64,000 nt of DNA from Bromus sterilis (Eukaryota > Streptophyta > Magnoliopsida > Poales > Poaceae). Positions 34,113 through 43,638 of this stretch are shown one piece after another. Position 1 is the first letter of the stretch, and each line of letters opens with the position of its first letter. Location: assembly GCA_950022295.1 (NCBI GenBank), contig OX465600.1, forward strand, positions 4,340,001 to 4,404,000. Direction: 5' to 3'. A program made the translations under genes and the position numbers. The notes under the pieces were generated by a model that saw nothing but the letters and a program-made list of their open reading frames with translations, had not been told where the DNA came from and did not search any database.

Positions 34113-35345
34113 CGTTAATTTAGAGACTTTTGAAAAAGGTTGGTTGCACATCACGGGTAGCACCTCGCTTTGTGAAGAACTCATGCTCGACAAGGCTTTC
34201 TTTAAACCCATGTCGAGTAATGTCAATGTTGGGTTTCCATAGGAACTCATCTAGCAACTTGCCGGTACGTAGTATCACAGTGAAGCATGGAATCTGCATT
34301 CCTATTGTAGACCAGCACATCTCCCTCCTGGGAGAAAATGAAATCTGTTGTATGTGTATGGTAACGCAAGCCCTCCACGGGGAATTTAACATGGTACTTG
34401 AATGCCCAGATCTCCCTTTCGTAATCCTTCAGCACCCAGATTCTGGCGGCTGCCTTCCCACCGTCGAAGCAACCAAAACCAATCGAACCTTCCAAATCGC
34501 ACAAACGAGCGTAGCCCCTGCAGGTAGCACCAGGAGGCCAACACATGCATGGACCTGAATGACTCGACCACCGTGTCGAAAACAATTATTTCATCGTCGT
34601 TAAGCCAGCCAGGTTCCCAGTGAAGGCAACCGGCAAGCACTACGGGTTCGGTCTCAATTATAGGGGTCACTCCGTTCTTGGCCATTAGGGCTTTCTCGAT
34701 GGCAGGCACATCGGAAGGAACTCCGATGCACCTCGGCAAGCCTGTCCAACCCACCGTAAGGATGTGTACAGATGCTGAAGCGACCATCGGACTGACTGAG
34801 CAGGAGGAGGCCGTCGCAGGAGGCGTGCAGCTCGAAGCCATCGTCGTAGTAGTCGTGGAACCCAAGGAAGCCACCGTAAGGACGGGCTGAGTGAACCTAC
34901 GCTCCAAGATCGAAAGGCCGGCCTCTGTAGTTTTACCGGCTCCGGCTACTGCGCTGTAGAGCACAACGAGGGGGAGATGCGGCTGTCGCCGGTGGTGGGC
35001 GAGGAGGAAATCAGGGGAGGAGGCGTGGCGGCGCCAGGAGCGGCACACCACACGGCAGCGGAGGATGTCTCTGGCAGGGAGGCGGACAAGAATCTCCCAC
35101 ACCACGATCTCCTCAGGGAAGCGGCCAAGGGCGCCGGCGGCGTGGACGATCTCCTCCGGGAGGCGGCCGTCGGCGAGGGCGGTGCCGTGGCGGAGGCGGC
35201 TGCGTGTCCGCATTGATACAGGCTCAACCGTGACCTCATGCTCGTACGCAACGCTGCCGGCGGCGGATATAGAGTTTTGGTGTAGGAGGAGCGACGCGAC
35301 AAGTATCCGCTGTCGTATAGGCGCCAGGCGTCCTGGCCATGGCGA
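34113..35345 (-). pseudogene. F-box-family gene (copy 6), multiple frameshifts
   Basis: The minus strand reads RQRILVASLLLHQNS, the F-box (LPEEIV..VVWEILVRLPARDILRCRVVCRSWRRHASSPDF) and PHLPLVVLY in one frame. That frame has moved by about 34870 relative to the conserved order. After a deletion relative to copy 7 (the CNPATRQC segment is gone) it resumes with GLPRCIGVPSDVPAIEKALM, CLHWEPGWL, and then shifts into GKAAARIWVLKDYEREIWAF, QEGDVLVYN and finally GFKESLVEHEFFTKRGAT near 34130. At least three frame changes make it non-functional. A G24 run lies just upstream of the coding start on the sense strand. Confidence 0.88.
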
Positions 35346-35374
35346 TGCCCTAGCGAAAGCAGAAGCGACCGCTG

Positions 35375-35398
35375 CCCCCCCCCCCCCCCCCCCCCCCC
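35375..35398. repeat. Homopolymer C24 (G24 on the F-box sense strand)
   Basis: Twenty-four uninterrupted C residues between GCTG and TGTAG. Such runs are length-unstable and error-prone in sequencing. Confidence 0.9.
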
Positions 35399-36290
35399 TG
35401 TAGTCGTAGATGCAGATGAAGATCGGAAGCTTCCCTTCCTTAGGTTTTATCATGCATGGATAGAGGTGAAACCGATCAACGATCCGCCGGCGGCTTGTGG
35501 TGTGTGGTACGTGCCGAGAGAGAGATACAACTCTTGGTTTGGGCCTTCTTCTTTGCATCCACCAAAAGCTTTTGGGCCGCACCCAATCTTTCTTGTTCTG
35601 ACGATCACACCAAGCGGCAAACAGATGAGCGTTGTTTGCCCCCCTACAAAATAGATGAGCGTTGTTTGCTTAAAAACACCACACCAAAATCGCTCGTTGT
35701 ATACGGCCATCGGGCATAGATGGAGGTATGCTTAAGGCTCGGCAAAATAGAAACCGTCTCCATGTATGCTGCCGGTGGCCGTAGACATAGATTTGGCCGT
35801 AGGCAACCAGGACCCCAATCGTCGACATAGCTCTAGCCGTCGGTATATATGACACGTCGCACATGAGCAGCCGGTCGGCTAACGGCGTTGGAGCTATGTC
35901 GACGACTTTACCGTCGGCAACATTTTATTATTATTATTTTAATTAAATGTTTTTTCAATATTCAATTTTAGATATATAAATTTAAACATATGAAAATTAT
36001 ATATCAATTTGGGGTAGAATTTTTAATAGATTATGAATATCCACTTTGTCGCTGTTTTTGGATATGTTAAAAATGCGACATAATGTACTTTTGCAAATAG
36101 GCCCTTATAGTTTAGGAAAATCACAAGTAATTCATACTTGCATGGATTTTGAAAAAATTTATATGTTTTTGGATTGAATCTTGCAAGGATTTTGTTGCCA
36201 TACTATATTTTCAAATTTACATAAAATAAATAATAGACAAAGTAGTTACTGTTTACGTCGAAACGAGCACATCGTGAGGCAATCTTATGC
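35399..36290. other. F-box upstream remnant and CACTA-like subterminal sequence
   Basis: 35700-35930 has repeated words of the type GCCGTCGG, GGCCGTAG, GTCGACGAC and GCTATGTCGACG in both orientations, as in CACTA subterminal regions of grasses, but no CACTA terminus was seen. The rest is AT-rich. Confidence 0.4.
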
Positions 36291-37751
36291 ATGACCGGTG
36301 ATAGCTAGGGGTGGAATGTTGCAAAGATATTGGTGGATCTCTGATTATATGAGTACTTTTACACCTAGAAATGTTTTTTTTAATAACGAGCAAACTATCA
36401 AGCACTTGTAGTTCAAATTTCACCCCGTTCCAACTAAATCGACGACAATTTGTCTTTTTCAGGAGAGGTGTATAATAAACATTTCATATGAAAAGTTTGA
36501 TCAATTGTTAATAAAATATGGTCTAGTATTTTACAAAAATGGAGGGGCTCAATTTCAGACCAAATATTTGGTAGCTTCTTCACAAAAGACCCTACTTTCG
36601 ACACTCATAAAATGAAAAATGAATTTTCGCGCAACGGAAATGAAAACTTCCTATGGCAAACTTGTTGCCCATTACAATATGCACACTTTTGCATAAAATG
36701 AGATCATTTGGTAAGACTATCCTTTGGAAGTAGCACTAACGTCGGTCATTTGGCTTTAAAGCCATGAACCTTCATACTCGATAGCCCATTTTGAGAAGAC
36801 TTTTTTAATATATTTGCATTATTCCAAGTTTGTTGGTTTGAATGGTTACTAGGACATAAATTATGATGCAATGCGAAGGTTTTACATTTTTTTGATTTTT
36901 TTTGAATTATTTAATCACCGATTTCAAAATGCGGTCAAAACGGGGGAGGGGGGCATGACCGGTGATAGCTAGTGGTGGAATGTTGCAAAGATATTGGTGG
37001 ATCTCTGATTAAATGAGTACTTTTACACCTATAAATTATTTTTTTGAAAAAATAACGAGCAAACTATCAAGCACTTGTAGTTCAAATTTCATCCCGTTCC
37101 AACTGAATCGACGACAAATTGTCTTTTTCAGGAGAGGTGTATAAGAAACATTTTACATGGAAAGTTTGGTCAATTGTTAATAAAATATGGTCTAGTATTT
37201 TACAAAAATGGTGGGGCTCAATTTCAGACCAAATATTTGGTAGCTTCTTCACAAAAAGACTCTACTTTCGACACTCGGAAGATGAAAAATGGATTTTTCG
37301 TGCAACGGGAATGAAAACTTCCTTTGGCAAACTTGTTGCCCATTACAATATGCACACTTTTACATAAAATGAGATCATTTGATAAAACTATCGTTTGAAA
37401 GTAGCACTAACATCGGTCATTTGGCTTTAAAGCCATGAACCTTCATACTCGATAGCCCATTTTGAGAAGACTTTTTAATAGATTTTCATTATTCCAAGTT
37501 TGTTGGTCTGTATTGTTACTAGGACATAAATTAGGATGCAATGCGAAGGTTATACATTTTTTATTTTTTTAATTGTTTAAGCACTGATTTCAAAATACGG
37601 TCAAAACAGGGGAAGGGGGCATGGCCGGTGATAGCTAGGGGTGGAATCTTGCAAAACTCTTGGTAGATCTCTGATGAAATGAGTACTTGTGCACCTAGAA
37701 ATGATTTTTGAAAAAATAAAGAGCCAACTATCAAGCACTTGTAGTTCAAAT
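36291..37751. repeat. Tandem array of about 660-bp units (2.2 copies)
   Basis: Units begin CATGACCGGTGATAGCTAG at about 36291 and 36952, and CATGGCCGGTGATAGCTAG at about 37620. Shared landmarks: TTGGTGGATCTCTGATTA, ATCAAGCACTTGTAGTTCAA, CGACGACAA, ATATTTGGTAGCTTCTTCAC, GCCATGAACCTTCATACTCG. The third unit is cut at 37752 by the copied E2-gene segment. Units differ by roughly 10 percent by eye. No coding frame is conserved. Confidence 0.85.
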
Positions 37752-38544
37752 ATGAGGTCATCAGTGTGTATGATCTTGGAAGCGATCCTAACCATACAAT
37801 TTTCTATGGGGACGTCGTGGTTCGTACAATATCATCAAACATGAGAGGAAATGCACCGCAACCACAGTCACAGGTCTCTGATCTTTCATGGGTCGGACAT
37901 GTTGTCGACTTTTGTGATGGCCACATTCAAGTCAAGTGGGGCGACGACACCATGTCAATGGTATGTACAATAAATACTCATTACTAATTAATACTCTCTC
38001 CACCCCATTTACATGCAAATTTTTGTTTTTTTCCTGATATAATTTATCAATATAATATATATATAAGTAAGTAATATAACATTGATTATTATTTTTCAAG
38101 TATAGATTTATTTTTATATTTTATATTGTGCATAATCTGCATTCTTCTATTGGTTAAACTGACGCTCAAAAGTCAAACATTAAATTGTGGGCTGGAGTCT
38201 AGATACTAATTAATGTTTTAGATACTAGGATCTAAGAACTGCTATAATTCCATATGATATTTTCAGGTATTACCCCATGAAATCAGTGTTGCCAGCAAGG
38301 AACACTACAGCCAACTGGAGGCTGAAATGGGTGACTGGGTGGAGGAGGACGGCGTTGATACTCATCAAGAAACGGGTGCTGCTGATGTGGTATCTATCTA
38401 AGAAACATTGTGTACATAGCTATATCAACTTAACTATGCATCATGAAACCGTATCTTCTTATACTAATAATGTTGCAAATACATCAATCACAGGACAACG
38501 ATCCAGCAGATGCTACGAACATCCAAGGAGGCAGGGTTGAACAC
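37752..38544 (+). pseudogene. 793-bp copy of the E2 (UBC) gene: exon 1 end to exon 3 start
   Basis: The stretch matches 45020-45812 at a constant offset of 7268 with only one difference noticed by eye (GAGGTCATC versus GAGGCCATC near the left end). It contains the last 209 bp of exon 1, intron 1, exon 2, intron 2 and 51 bp of exon 3. Introns are retained, so the copy was made from DNA, not mRNA. There is no start, no catalytic domain and no stop of the parent. Confidence 0.97.
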
Positions 38545-38919
38545 CGAAAACCGAAAAGCCTGCCAAAGAAATGGGAAAACCAAAAAAATATAAAAAAGAG
38601 AAAAAATGGTCAATAAAGCGTGACTGCGATGAAGGTTTGCCATATTGACTGACGCTCACAAACGCCCTATAGAAGCTCTCCAAATGGGAGGCAACCAAGT
38701 AGAAGCTCCTCGGCAATGGGTCATCTGAGGAGGCAATAGACAGAACCTAAGAGGACAAGGCCACATGAGTGGATTCAGTAGTCAAACTAGGAGAGATTGT
38801 GGAAAGAGCGAGAGCTGGGTAAAGAAACAGATGGAAGGAGGAAACCCAAACCAACTACACCAAAAACACCAAAAACAGAATGGTACAGGCTGGCAAAGCC
38901 ATTAGTATGCAGCTGCCTA
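38545..38919. other. Filler sequence beside the E2 copy
   Basis: It opens with CGAAAACCGAAAAGCC, a phrase also found near 21597. No gene is recognised. It links two gene-derived pieces. Confidence 0.35.
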
Positions 38920-38991
38920 GTTTGGTCTTCCTGTCTAAGAACGTCTCTTCTCTCCTGGAGCTCGAGCCGGCACCTCTGGACCGCTTCTGTG
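38920..38991 (-). pseudogene. About 70-bp fragment of the tail-anchored protein gene
   Basis: Matches about 42769-42840 (GAACGTCTCTTCTCTCCTGG, then AGCTCGAGCCGGCACC, CTCTGGACCGCTTC), with two small differences at each edge. It is in the same orientation as the parent. Confidence 0.85.
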
Positions 38992-39525
38992 AGATACCAT
39001 GTTAACGATCTCTCCTCATGTTGTGTAGCTAAACAACTTATTGCGTAACTTGAGTATCTTCAAAAGACAAACGTCTTTACACCAACATGTAGTCGCTCTC
39101 AGAATAGCGTCCCACCTAGTGCGCTTGACCCCTTCCTTGGCCTACGAGCAAAAAGTTAATATGAAATTACATGAAGTAAGTACAAATTACATGACGAAGC
39201 CATATGTCTCAGATTTCAACATGATATCACAGTATTACGCAAGAATTCGATGAGGAATCGCCTCCAACAAGTCTGCTATCCATCTACTTTCAAAACCTAC
39301 CAAATCCCTGCTCTCTCATAGACATGATGTGAACAGTGGCCTCCAGAAAGAGCTTCACTAGCCCACTTCCTTCCTCCCTTGGCATGTTTGCACACATCCC
39401 ATCAATCAAATTTGCAGTTACCAACGTCTGCATTAGTTACTCATGAATGATTCCCCTAATTAAAACGCATCGGCATCATCAGTAGGGCCGTCTCCAGTTG
39501 CGGCTTCCATTTCCAATCCACACTC
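38992..39525. other. Unassigned sequence upstream of a partial gene
   Basis: No coding motif was seen. 39450-39525 may be the leader of the following gene. Confidence 0.35.
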
Positions 39526-40061
39526 ATGGAAAACTTCAGGTCCTCTGGAGAAGACAACGACTGCTACTTACAGAACTTCAAGCTTCATGAGGAGGATCGT
39601 TTTGTTCTGGAGTTCAGGTAGGTATTATTACTATTCAACCGCTTCATGAGGAGAAAACTTTGTTGGAGCTTTTAATCTTAGGAATCATTCTATCTTTTTG
39701 CATTTAACTACTGCAATAATGGAGTCTCGAGTACGGACTTGAGGTAGAACTCTTCTACCGCCGCCGTACTACTGCCACTCCAAGCGACCTCTCGCAAGGT
39801 ACTACAAAAATCTTTGCATAAAGCACTACAAAAATTTTGGACTTCAAAAGTTTTGTTGTGTCGTTGCAGATGAGCTTGACGACGCCTCCCTTCTCGAAGG
39901 CGACATCCGAAGCATTTGGCCTAGCTTGGAAGAACGAGATCATCAAAAGAACGAGAAGGAAGTGAAGCAGGGACCCGATGGCTCGGAGGAAGCACTCTTC
40001 TCCCCAACCCATAATCTATCCACTAGTACTACCACTCCTGCTCAGAGCTGCTTCTTTGAAG
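39526..40061 (+). CDS. Partial three-exon gene of unknown family
   Basis: Three phase-compatible exons: 39526-39617 (MENFRSSGEDNDCYLQNFKL...), 39725-39798 (LEYGLEVELFYRRRTTATPS) and 39870-40061 (DELDDASLLEGDIRSIWPSL...). Donors are AG|GTAGGT, AAG|GTACTA and AAG|GTGCAA; acceptors end in AG. The phases 2, 1 and 1 line up without stops. The predicted 119 residues are acidic and Glu/Asp-rich; the family is not recognised. A fourth exon is expected, but a CACTA terminus lies 226 bp downstream, so the gene may be truncated. It could also be a captured fragment. The start is the first in-frame ATG seen; earlier exons are possible. Confidence 0.45.
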
Positions 40062-40096
40062 GTGCAACAATTCTTTGCAAAGCCATATGTAGATTT

Positions 40097-40117
40097 CTTT
40101 CTTTCTTTCTTTCTTAG
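40097..40117. repeat. TTTC microsatellite
   Basis: About five TTTC units in the intron or flank after the partial gene. Confidence 0.85.
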
Positions 40118-40286
40118 TCTCACAGTGACTAGCTTTCTTTCTTTTCGTCCAATCAAGGCAGAAAGTAGAAGTGTTTGACGTAGATATCACTTATCCTCTG
40201 GCTATCTTCTTACTGATGGTTACATTAGTTGTTTGTAGTTGAGACATACTACCAAATGCAGAGTATATTTTCAGACATTAGATGCA

Positions 40287-41125
40287 CTACAAGAAAATAT
40301 GGTCTTGACTTATATTGCCGAATGACGAGAATGGCAAGAAAAACATGGTGTATCACTAAGTACCCCCACAACGACAATTAAATCATTTGGTACTGTTCTG
40401 CCCTAAACCATATTTTACATTGGTTAACAAAAGCAAAAAATAGCACAATCATAAACTACACAAAATTCTAGTCAAGTTACATATAAAAAACTTCTCAAAC
40501 GAAGCTATGGTTAAAAAGATACAAACAACGCAAGTTATGAGCATAATCTGCCAACATCAGGTAGCACACTTAAGAACAATTAAAAAACCTGCTATAGATT
40601 GCAAACATGTACAAGGATGATATGCATTTACAGTAGACATGACAAACAACACATGGCATAAATGTTTCATGTTCAGAAGCATCAAGATTACATAGATATA
40701 AGTCATGCAAAATACTACTTTATGCTACTCGTTTAGGACTTAGTGAAATCAGAGTAACATACAATAGCTATATTAACATGCTCTCTAAACAGCAGTAGAA
40801 GTACTATCAAACTAACTTCAAAATGATCATGCACAACATTAACAGAGAGGATACATGATGCACATGAATCCATATATAGCACTTATGGTCAAAAGATCTA
40901 TGGATGAATATATAACAAGCACGCAAAATAATTAAAATTAAGTATTCAGGAGGATAGCGCCAACATTGACGGCGCTACCCTATAGAGGGTAGCTCCACTA
41001 GTGACGGCGCTACCCTATAGGGGTGCGGGACCCAGCATGCCACGGTGGTACTATGGTAGCGCCACTAACAACGGTGCTACCCCATAAAGGGTAGCGCCAC
41101 TTGGGCGGGCGCTATCCTATTGGGT
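40287..41125 (+). mobile_element. CACTA-like element remnant
   Basis: CACTACAAGAAAATATGG at about 40285 is a typical grass CACTA terminus. Between 40950 and 41125 the words GTAGCGCC, GGCGCTACCC and GCCACTA recur in both orientations, as in subterminal repeats. The opposite terminus was not found, and the two ends may belong to different elements. Confidence 0.5.
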
Positions 41126-42629
41126 TAAATTTTGAAATTGTTTTGTCGAAGGATTAAAGTGTGCTGAAGTTTGAACAAAAGGTTAGAGTTGTGATTTTTG
41201 AAAACTTGGCAGCACATAAACCTCATGATGATTGATTACTCTGGATTTTTTTCCCTTTTGACATGGTTGTGATTTAAGGAGATATGAAACGGAGAATAGG
41301 TTTTGAGGAAGAACGAGTGGTTGGTGAGATGGGTCCAAGACTCTTAAGTTGATGAAGGAAAATGACCAATCTTCTAACACGTTATTTAATTGGAAATTTC
41401 TATTTTAATAAATATCCAAATATCCTCTCATGCAAAAACACGTTATGCATACACGTTATGCCTAGTTGTGAAGAGGAAGCGACGTGCCTTTAGAGTAACT
41501 CTAGCAAACCAGCTATTACTGCGATCGGCAAAAAGCGTATACGTGTGGCTCACAAAATTATTTGCTATACCGCGAGGGTTCCGGCCGAATAGGTACTGTA
41601 CCTCGTTCCACAATTTTTTACCTGTATGGGATACATTATCTGTTCCAAGTCGCCCCCTCGTGATACTGCAAACAATTTGCAATCAATAATTGCATTATCT
41701 AGAATTCAAATTGATCCATAAAATTCATATAAGATAGACATGCCGCAATAGCAAATTGATCAATACATCAAAAATCATGCGAAATAGCAAAAGGTAGCAG
41801 CTTTTGAAGATTGTGCATCCAAAATCAAACAAAATGAATGATGATCAAAGCACGCCCGGCTATGATCAAATCATGAAAGATCAACATGATCATCTTGACG
41901 AAGAACACCATCATCCGTCATAGCATGAGCACCATCCTCATTATGGTTTCAGATGGCCGGAGCATGAACACAATCACCAACACTGGTGGAAGGTTCAACA
42001 CCATGAGAATTGTTGTGCAAAGCATGAACACCACCATGCAAAAACCCCACCACCACCACCACCACGCAAAATCGTTGTGATTTTGTACCAAGCTAGTATA
42101 AAATTTGTATTATATGAGCGGCGATATTTATTCTTGATCGAAGGGAGTATTTTTTACAAGATTTTTTTTAAACGAAGAAATATGAATTTTCAATTTTGAT
42201 TTTGGAGGGTTCCATGGACCTCGAGCTTCAAAGAGCATTTATGGATTATAGCCTCATATATAACTATTAAAAACCCACAATTATCTGATTGTGCTCCAAT
42301 ATGGTATAAATGGTGTCTGAACCCCAAGAAACATTGAGGATGATCAAAATTGTTCTTCTCTTGTGTTCAGATCATAGTTTTATTTACCGGGCCGTTCCAA
42401 ATAGTGACAGTTTTCTCAAACAACTATAGTGAAGAAATAGCCCTTTATTTCCTGACTTCACGGCAAAAATGTACATGAATACCATTTAACTGCATCCTGC
42501 TCAAGCTGTTCTTTCTTATAAAGCCGATTTCATTTAAAAAAAAATCACATTGCCTTCTGATCAAGCTGCTGTAGCACCTTTGTTTAAGTGTTTTTCGATA
42601 AAGGGTGATTTGTAAATTTAACCTTTGGT
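41126..42629. other. No supported gene; MITE relics
   Basis: 41495-41690 opens with AGAGTAACTCTAGCAAACC, a phrase typical of grass MITE termini. 42090-42150 ends GATCGAAGGGAGTA, the right half of a Stowaway-like end. 41880-42075 is rich in CAC/CAT, with a (CCA)n run. None is a confident gene. Confidence 0.35.
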
Positions 42630-43342
42630 TTAGATAAGGATGATGATGCAACCTAGAACCAGGGCAGACAGTGTCGTCCACAACATCAATCTAGCAGCAG
42701 GCGAGAGCGGCCCACAAGTAGGCGTGCCGGCATCGGATACCTCGTGCTGATCCTGAGAAGAAGAAGCCAGCTTGGTCTTGCTGTGAAGAACGTCTCTTCT
42801 CTCCTGGAGCTCGAGCCGGCACCTCTGGACCGCTTCCCTGAGCGGCATATGGAACAAGTGGCTGCGGACCTCGACCGTGAGGTCCTCCTCTCTCGGCACG
42901 AGGAAGAAGAAGCCGGCGTCGATGCGACGGTCCTTGTACCGCTTGGTTGCCTGGTGGATGGTCCTGATGAGGCCATTGATGGTTGCCCGCTGCTTTTTGT
43001 AGGCCTTCCACTTGAACATGCCCATGCTCCTGAGCTGGTTGTAGATGCTCCCGGCAACCCGAAAGTCCTCCTTGAGCGCCACCTCGCGCCCTAGCGACGT
43101 GGTCCGCAACATGTCGGCGCCCTTGTCGTCGCATATCCTGATGCCGAGCTCGTCACGGATGCACAGCCGGAGCTTCCTCCTTGTCCCTGTCTTGAATCCT
43201 CTTGGCTTGCTGCTGGAGCTGCGTCCTCTACACAGTTTGAAGTTTTCAACACATGAAGATCCATGGCGAATATCATAGTACTACTACTACGTACGTACCT
43301 GCAGCCACTACTGGCGGTGTGGGTTTCCATCTCCATCTCCAT
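42630..43342 (-). CDS. Tail-anchored basic protein of unknown family
   Basis: Two exons fit: 43342-43299 (MEMEMETHTASSGC) and 43227-42630, joined at phase 2 (donor CAG|GTACGT, acceptor GTGTAG), giving 213 residues. The middle is basic and helical in character (RRKLRLCIRDELGIRICDDK, FRVAGSIYNQLRSMGMFKWK, ATINGLIRTIHQATKRYKDR, VQRCRLELQERRDVL). The last 19-20 residues are a single hydrophobic segment (LMLWTTLSALVLGCIIILI), so it probably inserts post-translationally in a membrane with the N-terminus in the cytosol. I do not recognise the family. It is divergent from the E2 gene, with starts 296 bp apart. A 70-bp piece is copied at 38.9 kb. Three in-frame ATGs exist at the start; the first is used. 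Confidence 0.7.
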
Positions 43343-43638
43343 CGATCGCCGGCGACAAAACACGTACACGATCGATCCTAGCTACTCCAACACGCAGATA
43401 TATATTAGCCGATCGATCAAAAGTTACATGCACGCTGGTGATCGGATCCGACAAACGGCTGGACTCGTATCGGTTACTGACTCGTGATACTATCGGCGTC
43501 TAAAGAATCCTATTCGTACTTAGACTCCAACACTACCTCTACCCGTCCCGACCGATATAAAATTTAATCCATCACCAAGCGACGGCTATCTAGCTAATAC
43601 TACTAGCGAGAACGAGAAAAAGAGCACGACTAATTAAG
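43343..43638. promoter_or_regulatory. Divergent promoter between tail-anchored gene and E2 gene
   Basis: Only 296 bp separate the two start codons. A TATA-like motif for the minus gene lies at about 43397-43406 (TAATATATATC on the minus strand), and one for the plus gene at 43556-43562 (TATAAAA), 77 bp before its ATG. CGATCG-type palindromes cluster at 43342-43415. Shared control is inferred from spacing only. Confidence 0.55.

Noticed and set aside
34386..35582. 398-codon minus frame as an intact F-box protein
   Set aside because: Its N-terminus reads through the G24 run and its C-terminus through out-of-frame sequence; the conserved order needs several frame changes.
38277..38540. 87-codon frame as a gene (also identical at 45545-45808)
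   Set aside because: It is the wrong-frame reading of E2 exon 2 and the following intron; identity reflects the segmental copy.
41886..42080. His-rich protein frame
   Set aside because: The CAC/CAT-rich composition is a local simple repeat; the frame has no supported start or homology.
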